NCBI RefSeq assembly: GCF_900102875.1
Contig: NZ_FNGH01000001.1
Location: 276,993-340,992, forward strand
Origin: Franzmannia pantelleriensis
GTDB taxonomy: Bacteria; Pseudomonadota; Gammaproteobacteria; Pseudomonadales; Halomonadaceae
DNA length: 64,000 nucleotides
Direction of reading: 5' to 3'
How positions within the stretch are numbered: the first letter of the stretch is position 1; each line of letters starts with the position of its first letter. This document shows positions 17,026-24,922 of the stretch, piece after piece. Below the pieces are notes generated by a model, which saw only the letters and a program-made list of their open reading frames with translations, did not search any database and had not been told where the DNA came from. A program made the position numbers and the translations under genes.

Positions 17026-17325
17026 ATGAAACTAGAGGATAGTGTAAAGCGGAGCGGCGAGCCATTAGTCTCACGGGTCGATGAAGACCTGATCCTGTTC
17101 AGTGCTGAAAAGGGAATGTATTACGGAACCCGTGCAGTGGGTAACCGCATTTGGGAGTTGGCCGCCGAACCCCGCCAGGTTAGCGATATCTGCGAACACT
17201 TGATGGAAGAGTTTGACGTGGATCGGGAGACCTGTCAAAAAGAGGTTGTGGCGTTCCTTGAGTCATTGGAAAATGAGGGCTTGATTGATGTTGGTGTTGC
17301 GTGTCATGCATCCACCTCTCGGTAG
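17026..17325 (+). CDS. Lasso peptide B1 protein (PqqD-like leader-binding RRE)
   Basis: A 99-residue PqqD-family protein. The fold is suggested by VSRVDEDLILFSAEKGMYYGTRAVGNRIWELAAEP followed by helices around DICEHLMEEFDVD and FLESLENEGLID. B1 proteins bind the precursor leader, here the W-x2-P-x-L segment, and deliver it to the B2 peptidase. The ATG at 17026 is preferred over an in-frame GTG-region start at 16993 because the PqqD homology begins there. The gene sits downstream of the terminator and its 3' end overlaps the convergent exporter gene by 22 bases. Small and diverse family, but context makes the role clear. Confidence 0.88.
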   Translation: MKLEDSVKRSGEPLVSRVDEDLILFSAEKGMYYGTRAVGNRIWELAAEPRQVSDICEHLMEEFDVDRETCQKEVVAFLESLENEGLIDVGVACHASTSR

Positions 17326-19121
17326 TGATGCGCCTGCTGGCTAAACAATTTGCTGTATATCCCGCCTCTTGCGATCAGCTCTTCATGAGTACCCGCCTCG
17401 CATATCTCTCCTTTCTCCAGCACGTAGATGTAGTCCGCCATACGCACCGTCGATAGCCGATGGCTGATTATCAGTGCTGCACGATGGTCAATCCGCTCAC
17501 GAAAGTTCTCAAAGAGTTCGAACTCTGCACCAGGATCAAGCGCACTGGTGGGTTCATCGAGGATGATGAACTCGGAGCGACGTAGCAGGGCGCGTGATAG
17601 CGCGATTTTCTGCCATTGGCCGATACTGAGTTCCTGGCCATCGTCAAACATTCTGGTCAAGGGCGTTGCGTAGCCCTTGCTGAGTTCGTTTATAAATGGC
17701 GCGGCACCGGCATGGGTGGCTGCACTTTCAATGTTTACGCTACCTGTCGACACACTCATATCGCCATAACGTATGTTGTCGCTGACCGTAGCGGCATAGT
17801 GGGCGTAGTCTTGGAAGGTCACGCTGAACAGACCGCGATACGCTTCCAGGGCGTAACCGCGTATATCCCGCCCGTCCAGCGTGATATGCCCACGGGTAGG
17901 GTCATAGAGACGGCATAGAAGTTTTATCAGTGACGTCTTGCCTGAACCGTTAGCGCCCACCAGGGCAACGACCTGGCCGGGACGAATACTCAGGTCGATA
18001 TTGTTGAGCACTGTAGTGTCGGTTCCCGGGTATCGAAAGCTCACGCCTTCAAAGCGAATGCCTTCGGAGAGTTGGGGTGGGGCTTCAGCGGGATGCTCAG
18101 GGTCGGTGATTCCAGGACGGATATCCAGAAAATCCAGCAGCAGACCCACGTAAAGGTGATCTTCATAGAGCTTACCGAGCTGCTGTACGAGCTCTTGCCC
18201 CATGGACTGGGCGCGCTGGAAGATCAACAGGAACAGCACCAGGTCGCCGACGCTGTTGCGTCCTGCCGCCGTTAGCCAGGCGAGGAAAGCCAGCGCAGCG
18301 AAGAAGGCGATATTGGCAAGGCAAGCCACCGCCAGCTCGGTGCGGGTGCGGCGCAGGGTGATGCGCATGCGCTCTCGGCGTATCACCCTGCGGAGTCCAG
18401 CATACTGTTCGCGAAGATGCTCACCGAGTCGATTGAGGCGAAGTTCCTTGGCATGCAAGTCGGAGGTCATTAGCCAGTCCAGATAGCCGGCACGCCGCTC
18501 CAGCTGGGTCCGTCGTCGCTGCCAGTCATAGAGGTGGCGTGTGAAGTACAGCCGCACCAGCAAGCCCGGTACGATGGCCAGCACTAGAATGGGCAACAGG
18601 CGCCAGTCGATGGTCACAATCAGCCCCACGACAGCGAGCAGCATCAGGAGGTTCTTGACCAGCATTAGCAGGTTGCCGATGACCTGGGCGGGGCGCTGAT
18701 TGCCTGACTCACGAGCGCGCTGGAGTGTGTCGAAATAGCGTGGGCTCTCGTAGAAGGCCAGGTCGGCGCTAATGGCGCGGGCATGAATCTCACCATCGAT
18801 ATGGTCGGCCACCTGCAGTCCTTGTGCTTCGCGGGCTAAGCCGGACATGGAGCGGCTCGTCAGGTAGGCCAGGGTGCAGGCTCCGGTGAGGGCTACACAC
18901 CAGAGGATTGACGGAAAGTCGGCGCTTCCAGCCTCGGGCCCCAGCTGGACGGTGACCAGATCTACCAGCTGTTTGAGCAGGTAGAGCACGGTGAGCCCGA
19001 AGCCGACCTCCATTAGCATCAGTAGCGAACTGAGCAGCGTCCAGCGACGACTACTCTCCCAGAGTAGTGGCAGCATCCGCTTGAAGGTGTGGAGGGGGGC
19101 GAGAAACCTGTAAGTCGGCAT
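17304..19121 (-). CDS. ABC exporter of the lasso peptide cluster (D protein)
   Basis: A 605-residue fused ABC half-transporter. Six membrane helices occupy about residues 15-310, then an ATPase domain with Walker A GANGSGKTSLIKL, signature LSIGQWQKIALSRALL, Walker B FIILDEPTSALD and the switch His in ISHRLST. It would export the mature peptide and give the producer immunity. The ATG at 19121 leaves five bases after the upstream gene's stop; an in-frame start at 19190 would add 23 residues overlapping that gene by 64 bases and is less likely. It is the last gene of the minus-strand kinase-nucleotidyltransferase-exporter unit. No N-terminal C39 peptidase domain is present, as expected because B2 does the cleavage. 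Confidence 0.9.
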   Translation of the reverse strand: MPTYRFLAPLHTFKRMLPLLWESSRRWTLLSSLLMLMEVGFGLTVLYLLKQLVDLVTVQLGPEAGSADFPSILWCVALTGACTLAYLTSRSMSGLAREAQGLQVADHIDGEIHARAISADLAFYESPRYFDTLQRARESGNQRPAQVIGNLLMLVKNLLMLLAVVGLIVTIDWRLLPILVLAIVPGLLVRLYFTRHLYDWQRRRTQLERRAGYLDWLMTSDLHAKELRLNRLGEHLREQYAGLRRVIRRERMRITLRRTRTELAVACLANIAFFAALAFLAWLTAAGRNSVGDLVLFLLIFQRAQSMGQELVQQLGKLYEDHLYVGLLLDFLDIRPGITDPEHPAEAPPQLSEGIRFEGVSFRYPGTDTTVLNNIDLSIRPGQVVALVGANGSGKTSLIKLLCRLYDPTRGHITLDGRDIRGYALEAYRGLFSVTFQDYAHYAATVSDNIRYGDMSVSTGSVNIESAATHAGAAPFINELSKGYATPLTRMFDDGQELSIGQWQKIALSRALLRRSEFIILDEPTSALDPGAEFELFENFRERIDHRAALIISHRLSTVRMADYIYVLEKGEICEAGTHEELIARGGIYSKLFSQQAHHYREVDA

Positions 19122-19126
19122 CAGGA

Positions 19127-20311
19127 TCACCGGCTCTGTGTCAGGTGCTTGACCACGCCGCGGAGTGGGCGACTCAGCCAGTAGAGCCACTGCCAGTTAC
19201 GAGGCAGCGGCCGAGACTGGTAGTCGGAGTAACTGGGACGCCACGGCCTTAATAGGCGCCGGGCGCGCGAACTTAGCAGCTCAAGACGTCGTCCCTGCCA
19301 GGCGAACGCAAAATCGGCCGTAGCATTCCGCTCACGAAGGGTGACTTCTGTAGCGTAGCCGCCTTGTAGGCTGGTCAGGCAGCTGTTGAGCAAGTCGTGG
19401 CCGTGGTTGCTTAGCCTCGAGTCCTGCCAGGGTGATGGGCCGCTGCAAGCCTGAGAGAATGATAGGCAGGCCTCCAGGGTGGCAGTCAGGCCACGTCGCT
19501 CAGCGCAAGCTCGCACCGCTTGCAGATCGAATGCCGGATCATGCTGCATGGCGTCCAGGTCAGCAAGCCAATGCAGGTGTGACCAGTGATGGCGGCTATG
19601 GTGCAGGCAGCAGTAGACGAACAATTCTGGGGTGGGCATCACAGACAGCGGCGTATCGTTGAGGAAAACCCGTTCTGCCATGGCAATCAGTGCTTCACTG
19701 TCGTAAATGTTGCCTGCCTGGTCCAGCTGTTGATGAAACTCGATCGCGACCCCTTGGGGAGATATCAGGGTAATGACAGCCTGCGCCCGGCACACGAAAG
19801 CCAGGCTTCTCTCATCATTGTTCAAGCCTGTTGGCAGGTAGGACGTAAAGCCTTTATTCAATGCGCACGACAGTAGCCGGGGCATATCTCTTGGCGCAAC
19901 CAGCACGTCGATATCGCGACAGAAGCGCTGGGCCGGATCGGCGTAGTACCTTAACCCCAGCGATGGACCTTTGAAGAAGAGGTGAGGAATACCCGCAGGG
20001 ATAAGCAGATCACGAGCAATATCTCTCTGAACCGCCGCGATTCGCAGCCCATGCTGAATAAGCAGGAGATTCCGGCCACGCAGGGCAGCAAGATGCTCGG
20101 CAGGCAGTGATGCAGGCGCGAGTTGCTGGAGATGGCCATACACCAGCGGCAGTATGAATTGCGCGTTTGCTCTGTCGATCAGTCGGTCCCATGACGCGAC
20201 TTGACGGCAGAGTACCAGGGCGGCTCGTTGCTGCTCGAAGGTTAACCCGACCCGTGCCAGCAGCATCAGAAGCTGCCATTCGGCATCCGGGCGGACAGGC
20301 TTAGTGGGCAT
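19127..20311 (-). CDS. Nucleotidyltransferase-family protein of lasso cluster
   Basis: A 394-residue protein of the uncharacterised nucleotidyltransferase family (NTP_transf_5 type). The active-site region reads FFKGPSLGLRYYAD then RDIDVLVAPRDM, with the D-x-D pair Asp133/Asp135 typical of pol-beta-like nucleotidyltransferases. Homologues accompany the kinase in paeninodin-type lasso clusters; in the related pseudomycoidin system this gene product is reported to add sugar groups to the phosphorylated peptide. Here it overlaps the kinase stop by 11 bases and is followed by the exporter, so the three are one operon. A tailoring role on phosphorylated Ser56 is therefore plausible, but the reaction is not known from sequence. 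Confidence 0.8.
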   Translation of the reverse strand: MPTKPVRPDAEWQLLMLLARVGLTFEQQRAALVLCRQVASWDRLIDRANAQFILPLVYGHLQQLAPASLPAEHLAALRGRNLLLIQHGLRIAAVQRDIARDLLIPAGIPHLFFKGPSLGLRYYADPAQRFCRDIDVLVAPRDMPRLLSCALNKGFTSYLPTGLNNDERSLAFVCRAQAVITLISPQGVAIEFHQQLDQAGNIYDSEALIAMAERVFLNDTPLSVMPTPELFVYCCLHHSRHHWSHLHWLADLDAMQHDPAFDLQAVRACAERRGLTATLEACLSFSQACSGPSPWQDSRLSNHGHDLLNSCLTSLQGGYATEVTLRERNATADFAFAWQGRRLELLSSRARRLLRPWRPSYSDYQSRPLPRNWQWLYWLSRPLRGVVKHLTQSR

Positions 20312-21320
20312 CCTCAGCCTCTTGCTGAATCCGTCTGGTCAGCGGCTCGAGGTGATGCGCCATTTCCGTCAATGAGCGTGGCCGACGAAAGCGGTAGACT
20401 CGTAGGCGAGCTGCCAGCGCACTGACATCCTGAAGCAGGCGTGCTGGCGTGTCGCCAAGATGACCCAGTTCAGGACGGTAGAGCGTCGCTATAACGGCTT
20501 GGAACGCGTCCAGACCTGTGATGCGCTCGATACTTGCGGTTTCGTTATGGGGGACATCTTCCAGCACTACCAGTGCGTGAAGCGATTGTTTCGATGCCTG
20601 GAAGCCCTGGTGGTGTGAGAGCTGATATTTATCGAGTCGCGTTCTATCCGGCTCCAGGCCATGTGTGGAGAGACCAAGAGCCTTGAGAGCGTCCTTCCAG
20701 AGCTTTAGGCGGGGCGGGCCAGGGTAGAGAACTGGATCATTCTCCTCGGGACGTATAACAGCGACGTCGTCGCTGACCAGGGGCCAGCCGTGGTGATAGT
20801 GAAGCCAGGCGGCGAGGGTCGATTTGCCCGCACCAGAGCGACCGGTAAAGCCCCATACCCCCGCAGTGGTCTTCACAGCGCTCAGGTGGAGGGGAAGCCA
20901 GCTACGCTGATACAACGCAGCACCCAGGCCGCCACCTAGCAGAAATAGCCGGATATCCCGTGACTCTGCCTCTTGTTGGCTATCCTCCGCATGCAGGCTC
21001 TCCACGATGATGCGCTGGCCATGCTCGATACGTAGCCGCACGATGTCATTGAAGTAGAGCTGTGTAATGGCGTTACTGGCTGAGACCCAAGGTTCTTTGC
21101 CCTCGTGATCGCATAGCGGAGTGATATGGCCGTTTTCGATTTCGAGGTCAGGCGCCGCGGTGGCTGATGCCTGGAGGAGTTCGGGCAGCACCAGTGAGGA
21201 CGCCACCGTCAATCCATAAACGCTGTAGTAGTGTCGGGGTAACGAGTCGGATGAGTGGCCGTGCCGCTTGGCTGCAACCTCGGTGGGGTCAACACAGGTC
21301 TGAGCCTTGGCGTCGAGCAT
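20301..21320 (-). CDS. HPr-kinase-like lasso peptide serine kinase
   Basis: A 339-residue protein with an HPr kinase-like C-terminal domain. The P-loop is GFTGRSGAGKSTLAAWL (residues 157-173), preceded by PLHLSAV with His145, and followed by SDDVAVI with Asp184/Asp185 for magnesium. In paeninodin clusters this kinase phosphorylates the C-terminal Ser of the precursor, and the precursor here also ends in Ser. The N-terminal part (about 1-130) is variable and may bind the precursor. It is the first gene of the minus-strand unit and overlaps the nucleotidyltransferase gene. True HPr kinases sit with PTS genes and carry a different C-terminal region, so a PTS role is unlikely. Confidence 0.85.
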   Translation of the reverse strand: MLDAKAQTCVDPTEVAAKRHGHSSDSLPRHYYSVYGLTVASSLVLPELLQASATAAPDLEIENGHITPLCDHEGKEPWVSASNAITQLYFNDIVRLRIEHGQRIIVESLHAEDSQQEAESRDIRLFLLGGGLGAALYQRSWLPLHLSAVKTTAGVWGFTGRSGAGKSTLAAWLHYHHGWPLVSDDVAVIRPEENDPVLYPGPPRLKLWKDALKALGLSTHGLEPDRTRLDKYQLSHHQGFQASKQSLHALVVLEDVPHNETASIERITGLDAFQAVIATLYRPELGHLGDTPARLLQDVSALAARLRVYRFRRPRSLTEMAHHLEPLTRRIQQEAEDAH

Positions 21321-21349
21321 CGGCAGTCGTCCCTACGAGTGAGTAGAGT

Positions 21350-21401
21350 GCTACAGGGCTGGAGAGCGCTTCAGATACTCCTTGAAGCGCTCTCCTGTAG
21401 C
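21350..21401. terminator. Strong inverted repeat between kinase and peroxidase genes
   Basis: GGAGAGCGCTTCA (21361-21373) and its exact complement (21383-21395) form a 13-base stem with a nine-base loop. GCTACA (21350-21355) and TGTAGC (21396-21401) extend it after a five-base bulge. It lies between the peroxidase stop (21447) and the kinase start (21320), both on the minus strand. No T run follows on either side, so it may be a factor-dependent terminator for the peroxidase gene or a structured leader of the kinase operon. Confidence 0.55.
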
Positions 21402-21446
21402 TTAATACTGCCACTTTGTTACATCAAGTAATCGCTTGTGCCTGTG

Positions 21447-22436
21447 TCAAGGCAGTGCTGGCACCTCGAAGTCCGGCATCTCGCCTGTCAGGGTATGCAG
21501 GAAGGCGGTGATATCGTCGATCTTGTCCTCCTCGAACTCGCGGCCGAGCATTTCGGTCCCCATGATCGCCACGGCTTCCTCGAGGGTTTCAGTGGCACCG
21601 TTGTTCATATATGGATAGGTAACGCCGACGTTACGCAGTGTCGGGGTGCGGAAGCGGAACTTGTCACTTTCCACGCCGGTGACCTCATAGCGGCCGACAT
21701 CGGTGGAGCCTGGCACCTGGATACGGTGGAAATTACTGTCGGTGAAGGCCGGGCCACTGTGACAGGCGGCGCAACCGTTATCGACGAAGGCCACCATGCC
21801 GCGCTTTTCCTGCTCATTGAGCGCATCCAGATCGCCTCGCAGGTAGCGGTCGAAGGGCGAGTTCGGGGTGTTCAGCGTGCGCTGGAAGCTGGCTAGCGCA
21901 TGCGCCAGATTGTCGGCAGTGATGGGATCCTCGTCATCGGGATAGGCGGCGGCGAACTTCTCCTGATACAACGAGAATTCGGTCAGCCGTTCGATGGCGT
22001 GCTCGAGCTGCATGGCCATCTCGATATCGGCCTCGATGGGCCCCAGCGCCTGGCCTTCGAGGTCCGGTTCGCGACCGTCCCAGAACTGCGACTCGAGAAA
22101 CCCCGAGTTGAGTACGGTGGGGGTGTTGCGCTCGCCGATCTGGCCGTCGTGGCCGGTGGCGCGCGGGATACGGTCGCTCCAGCCCAGCGCCGGATTGTGA
22201 CAGGTGGCGCAGCTGATCACGCCGCTGGCGGAAATACGCGGCTCGAAGAACAGCATGTTGCCGAGGTCGACCTTCTCCTCGGTCAGCGAATTATCGGCGG
22301 GAATTGGCGGAAAATGCGGCAGTGGCTCGAAGCGCTCACGATAGTCGGCAAAGCCGTCATCGGCGCTGGTGCTGAGCGATATTCCCAGCAGGGCGCTTGC
22401 GCCAATGGCAGCGACCCAGGATGTCTTGTGTTGCAT
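21447..22436 (-). CDS. Di-heme cytochrome c peroxidase
   Basis: A 329-residue periplasmic protein with a signal peptide (about residues 1-25, ending LSTSADDG) and two heme c sites, CATCH at 76-80 and CAACH at 222-226. It matches the CCP/MauG family that reduces hydrogen peroxide with electrons from small cytochromes. The ATG at 22436 is chosen because GAGGGG lies just before it; the longer frame to 22478 starts upstream of that ribosome site. It is a single-gene unit between the lasso kinase operon and the purine operon, with an FNR/Anr-like box 112 bases upstream. MauG-type modification activity cannot be fully excluded, but no partner gene is nearby. Confidence 0.9.
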   Translation of the reverse strand: MQHKTSWVAAIGASALLGISLSTSADDGFADYRERFEPLPHFPPIPADNSLTEEKVDLGNMLFFEPRISASGVISCATCHNPALGWSDRIPRATGHDGQIGERNTPTVLNSGFLESQFWDGREPDLEGQALGPIEADIEMAMQLEHAIERLTEFSLYQEKFAAAYPDDEDPITADNLAHALASFQRTLNTPNSPFDRYLRGDLDALNEQEKRGMVAFVDNGCAACHSGPAFTDSNFHRIQVPGSTDVGRYEVTGVESDKFRFRTPTLRNVGVTYPYMNNGATETLEEAVAIMGTEMLGREFEEDKIDDITAFLHTLTGEMPDFEVPALP

Positions 22437-22547
22437 GTTGGTTTCCCCTCTTGAAGCCCTTATAGGGTTTTTCCCCACCGCGTTGATGTCAGAGCGGTGA
22501 TGGAAAGTGGTGCCATATCAGGCTAATGCACGAATCGAGGAGGGGAC

Positions 22548-22561
22548 TTGAGCTGGATCAA
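22548..22561 (-). promoter_or_regulatory. FNR/Anr-like box upstream of cytochrome c peroxidase
   Basis: TTGAGCTGGATCAA matches the FNR/Anr consensus TTGAT-N4-ATCAA at nine of ten defined positions. It lies 112 bases upstream of the peroxidase start. Bacterial cytochrome c peroxidases are classically induced at low oxygen through FNR/Anr, so position and target fit. A matching -10 was not convincing, so the transcription start is not assigned. Confidence 0.65.
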
Positions 22562-22583
22562 GCCGATATAACAAGCGAGTAGG

Positions 22584-22615
22584 AAAAAAAGGGCGACCAT
22601 CGGAGATAGCCGCCC
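22584..22615 (-). terminator. Rho-independent terminator of the xdh-guaD operon
   Basis: Read on the minus strand, an 11-base stem (22605-22615 with 22591-22601, two G-T wobbles, three-base loop) is followed by seven T residues (22590-22584). It lies 50 bases after the guaD stop and is a textbook intrinsic terminator for the purine-catabolism operon. Confidence 0.9.
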
Positions 22616-22664
22616 AATCAGCGCAACGCGTACGTTCCTGAAACACAGAGTCCTGTGCGCGGTA

Positions 22665-24005
22665 TCAGGGTGTAGAGGCGACGTCGCGCTGGTGCACACA
22701 TTCACCGTTGGCCCAGGTGGCGTAGACGGTGCGGTCGTCGCCGAGCATCATCAGCGCGAACAGCTGCTCGGCGAGGTTACGGGTTCTGGCGCTGCGACGC
22801 GCCAGCAGTGGGGTGGCGGCGGGGTCGAGGACCACGATGTCGGCTTCCTTGCCCTCGCGCAGGCTGCCAATATGGCTATCGAGATGCAGGGCCCGGGCGT
22901 TACCCAGGGTCAGGCGATAAAAGCCCTGCCAGGCGGTCAGCGGCTGGCCGAGCAGTTGCCCGACCTGGTAGGCCGCCTTGAGGGTGGCCAGGCCCGACAG
23001 GTCCGTTCCACCACCGACGTCGCTGGCCAGCGTGGTGTTGAGGCCGGCATCGCGGCATGCCAATCGGTCGAACAGCCCGCTGCCCAGAAACAGGTTGGAC
23101 GTCGGGCAGAAGGCGATGTTGGCGCCGGCGGCGGCCAGTCGGTTGCGCATTGGCTGGTCGAGATGAATGCCGTGGGCGAAGGTGCTGCGCGGCCCCACCA
23201 GGCCATAGCGCTCGTAGACCCCGAGATAGTCGCGACAGTCCGGGAACAGTTCGGCGACCCAGTCGATCTCGCCCTTATTCTCGGACAGATGCGTCTGCAG
23301 GTGCAGATCCGGCGCGTTGCGCAGGATGCCGCCCACGGTATCCAGCTGTGCCGGGCTGGAGGTCGGCGCGAAGCGCGGTGTCAGGGTGTAACCGAGGCGG
23401 TCCTTGCCGTGCCAGTCGGCGATCAGCCGCTCGCTGTCGCGTACGCCGCTCTCGACGCTGTCGGTCAGGGCCTCGGGGGCATGGCGGTCCATCAGCACCT
23501 TGCCGGCCAGCATGCGTAGCCCGCGACGCTGGGCGGCGGCGAAGAAGGTGTCCACCGACACCGGGTGCGAGGTGCAGAACACCTGGGCAGTGGTGGTGCC
23601 GACCCTGAGCTGCTCGTCGAGAAAGGCCTCGGCGACGTTCTCGGCGTGGGCCCGCTCGGCGAAGCGGCACTCCTCAGGAAAGGTGTACTCGTTGAGCCAG
23701 TCGAGCAGCTGACGACCGTAGGAGGCCATGATATCGAGCTGCACGTAGTGCACGTGGCTGTCGATAAAGCCCGGCATCATCAGCTTGCCGGCATAGTCGA
23801 CCACCTCGATGCCGACGGGCAGGCGCGGCGCCAGCTCGGCATACTCGCCGATCGCCTTGATGCGGCCATCGACCAGCCAGATGGCGCCGTCTTCGAGGTG
23901 CAGCAAGCTGCCGGGCTCCGGCGTGTCACCTTCACCAGGATCGTTGAGAAAGCTCACCACGGGGCCGCGCAGCACGCGTCCCGCTGAAAGGTCAGCGTTG
24001 ATCAT
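22665..24005 (-). CDS. guaD: Guanine deaminase
   Basis: A 446-residue amidohydrolase converting guanine to xanthine, the substrate of the upstream-encoded dehydrogenase. Metal ligands are visible in order: PGFIDSHVHYVQLD, LQTHLSEN, TFAHGIHL and ASDVGGGTD. PEECRFAERAHAENVA and FCPTSNLFLGSGLF are typical of the GuaD branch. The ATG at 24005 has GGAG six bases upstream; an ATG at 24047 overlapping the xdhC stop is also possible and would add 14 residues. It is the last gene of xdhA-xdhB-xdhC-guaD and is followed by an intrinsic terminator. Confidence 0.93.
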   Translation of the reverse strand: MINADLSAGRVLRGPVVSFLNDPGEGDTPEPGSLLHLEDGAIWLVDGRIKAIGEYAELAPRLPVGIEVVDYAGKLMMPGFIDSHVHYVQLDIMASYGRQLLDWLNEYTFPEECRFAERAHAENVAEAFLDEQLRVGTTTAQVFCTSHPVSVDTFFAAAQRRGLRMLAGKVLMDRHAPEALTDSVESGVRDSERLIADWHGKDRLGYTLTPRFAPTSSPAQLDTVGGILRNAPDLHLQTHLSENKGEIDWVAELFPDCRDYLGVYERYGLVGPRSTFAHGIHLDQPMRNRLAAAGANIAFCPTSNLFLGSGLFDRLACRDAGLNTTLASDVGGGTDLSGLATLKAAYQVGQLLGQPLTAWQGFYRLTLGNARALHLDSHIGSLREGKEADIVVLDPAATPLLARRSARTRNLAEQLFALMMLGDDRTVYATWANGECVHQRDVASTP

Positions 24006-24043
24006 ATCGTTCTCCGTCTGGACGGGCGGCTTGGCGCCCGCCG

Positions 24044-24922
24044 TCATTCGTCTGTCGGTGCTGTAAACGCCTTGCGCAGGGTGTCCGGGGCGACGCCGCG
24101 GCGATCACTCTGTGACGCTGTGGGCTTCAAGGTCAGTAGTTCGGTGACCATCGACAGGGCGATCTCGTAAGGCAGCTTGCCCTTGGCCCCGGCCACCCCG
24201 ATCGGGCAGCGCACCTCGGCGTCGAGGCGCGCCTGGGCGTGCCCGGCATCGCGCAGGCGGCGCTGGAAACTGACCCACTTGCTGTGCGAGCCGATCAGGC
24301 CGATGGAGGCGCAGTCGCCTCGGGTGAGCAGCGCATCGACCAGCGCGCAGTCCTCGCCGTGATCATGGGTCATCACCAGCGCATGGCAGCCTGGCGGCAA
24401 CGTCGCCACCGCGGCGGCGGGATCCGGCGCGTGATGCTTGGCGAGGCGCGGTCGCTGCTGCGCCGGGAAGACATCGTCGCGGCTGTCGAACCAGTGAACC
24501 CGCCACGGCAGGGGGGCCATCAGCCCCACCAGCGCCTGGCCGACGTGGCCGGCGCCAAACAGCGCGACCTGCATCTCGGCACCGGCGAACAGCTCGATCA
24601 GCACGTGCACGTAGCCACCGCAGCACTGGCCGCTGCGCCCGCCCAGCGGAAAGGCTTCGAGCCGGGTGCCGGATTCGCCGCGGGCCAGCGCCTCTTGGGC
24701 GCAGGCGATGACCTGGAACTCGAAGGTGCCGCCGCCCAGGGTGTCGTGCACGGCATCTTCGGTAATCAGCATCTTGGCGCCCGGCTCGCGCGGCGTGGAG
24801 CCGGCCGCGCCGACCACGCTGGCCAGGGCGTGGGGCTGGGCCTCGCGCTGCAGCGCGTGCAGCGCGGCATGCCAGGGCAGGGCGCTGCCCTGCTGCTGCA
24901 GCGACGCCTCAGGCCGGCGCAT
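24044..24922 (-). CDS. xdhC: Xanthine dehydrogenase accessory protein XdhC
   Basis: A 292-residue cytosolic chaperone that binds molybdenum cofactor, helps put on the terminal sulfido ligand, and inserts the cofactor into the large subunit. The family marks ASVVGAAGSTPREPGAKMLI near residue 36 and GGRSGQCCGGYVHVLIEL near residue 93 are present. A Rossmann part follows (VALFGAGHVGQALVGLM, later SIGLIGSHSKW and CPIGVAGAKGKLPYEIAL). It overlaps the xdhB end by 14 bases and its stop touches the guaD region, so it is translated as part of the operon. Length matches proteobacterial XdhC. Confidence 0.95.
   Translation of the reverse strand: MRRPEASLQQQGSALPWHAALHALQREAQPHALASVVGAAGSTPREPGAKMLITEDAVHDTLGGGTFEFQVIACAQEALARGESGTRLEAFPLGGRSGQCCGGYVHVLIELFAGAEMQVALFGAGHVGQALVGLMAPLPWRVHWFDSRDDVFPAQQRPRLAKHHAPDPAAAVATLPPGCHALVMTHDHGEDCALVDALLTRGDCASIGLIGSHSKWVSFQRRLRDAGHAQARLDAEVRCPIGVAGAKGKLPYEIALSMVTELLTLKPTASQSDRRGVAPDTLRKAFTAPTDE

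Noticed and set aside
20301-21320. Genuine HPr kinase of the PTS
   Set aside because: No PTS genes nearby and a non-HprK N-terminal part; position in the lasso locus fits a peptide kinase.
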